This document shows positions 6,825 to 6,880 of a stretch of 6,880 bases of DNA, one piece after another. The stretch comes from Fibrobacteraceae bacterium. Its GTDB lineage: Bacteria > Fibrobacterota > Fibrobacteria > Fibrobacterales > Fibrobacteraceae. Location: assembly GCA_021443045.1 (NCBI GenBank), contig JABUUT010000001.1:111284-118163 (forward strand), given 5' to 3'. The notes beneath the pieces were generated by a model. It saw only the letters and a program-made list of their open reading frames with translations, searched no databases and was not told the DNA's origin. Numbering within the stretch: the stretch's first letter is position 1; each line of letters begins with the position of its first letter. Both the position numbers and the translations under genes were made by a program.

Positions 6825-6880
6825 ATGAACAACGAACCTACAACCGCCATTACCTTTTCTCCAGAAGAAAAACTTTTGGA
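6825..6880 (+). CDS. Start of an unidentified gene (truncated by window edge)
   Basis: An ATG at 6825 follows AGGAA (6814-6818) with six bases between, a good ribosome binding site. The frame stays open to the window end and encodes MNNEPTTAITFSPEEKLL, with one incomplete codon after it. Eighteen residues are too few to identify a family. Because the left flank is hsdS, the restriction subunit hsdR is one possibility, since hsdR often follows hsdS, but nothing in these residues proves it. Codon use includes GCC, ACC and CCT, consistent with the higher-GC flank rather than the AT-rich cassette. Confidence 0.6.
   Translation, partial: MNNEPTTAITFSPEEKLL

Overview
The window looks like part of a bacterial defence region. 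It has the 3' end of a type I restriction-modification specificity gene (hsdS), then three closely spaced genes on the same strand, then a short non-coding gap and the first codons of another gene. All genes read on the + strand. The host cannot be named from the sequence. The parts that look native (the ends of hsdS and the stretch before the last gene) are about 50-62% G+C. The three-gene block is about 35% G+C where I counted it, which suggests an imported cassette in a moderate-GC host. The HsdS wording is of a type common in gut and rumen bacteria, but that is only an impression.

Layout. 1-609: C-terminal target-recognition half of HsdS, open at the left edge. 634-1305: a small trypsin-fold serine protease with a visible His/Asp/Ser triad and no signal peptide. 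1338-4787: a large SF2 helicase with motifs I, II, III, V and VI, fused to a C-terminal PD-(D/E)XK-type nuclease domain. 4790-6592: a 600-residue protein I do not recognise with confidence; its second half has a few features reminiscent of a MID-PIWI (Argonaute-like) fold. 6593-6824: a gap with two adjacent perfect odd-length palindromes. 6825 to the edge: the start of an unidentified gene with a good ribosome binding site.

How the genes may work together (inference). Gaps of 24, 32 and 2 bases suggest co-transcription from upstream, and the helicase-nuclease and 600-residue genes are probably translationally coupled. A DNA-processing helicase-nuclease, a possible nucleic-acid sensor and a cytosolic protease beside a restriction locus make a plausible anti-phage module: recognition by the 600-residue protein, DNA unwinding and cleavage by the fusion, and regulatory or toxic proteolysis by the protease. 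I cannot match this three-gene combination to a named defence system from memory. It is the most interesting object in the window.
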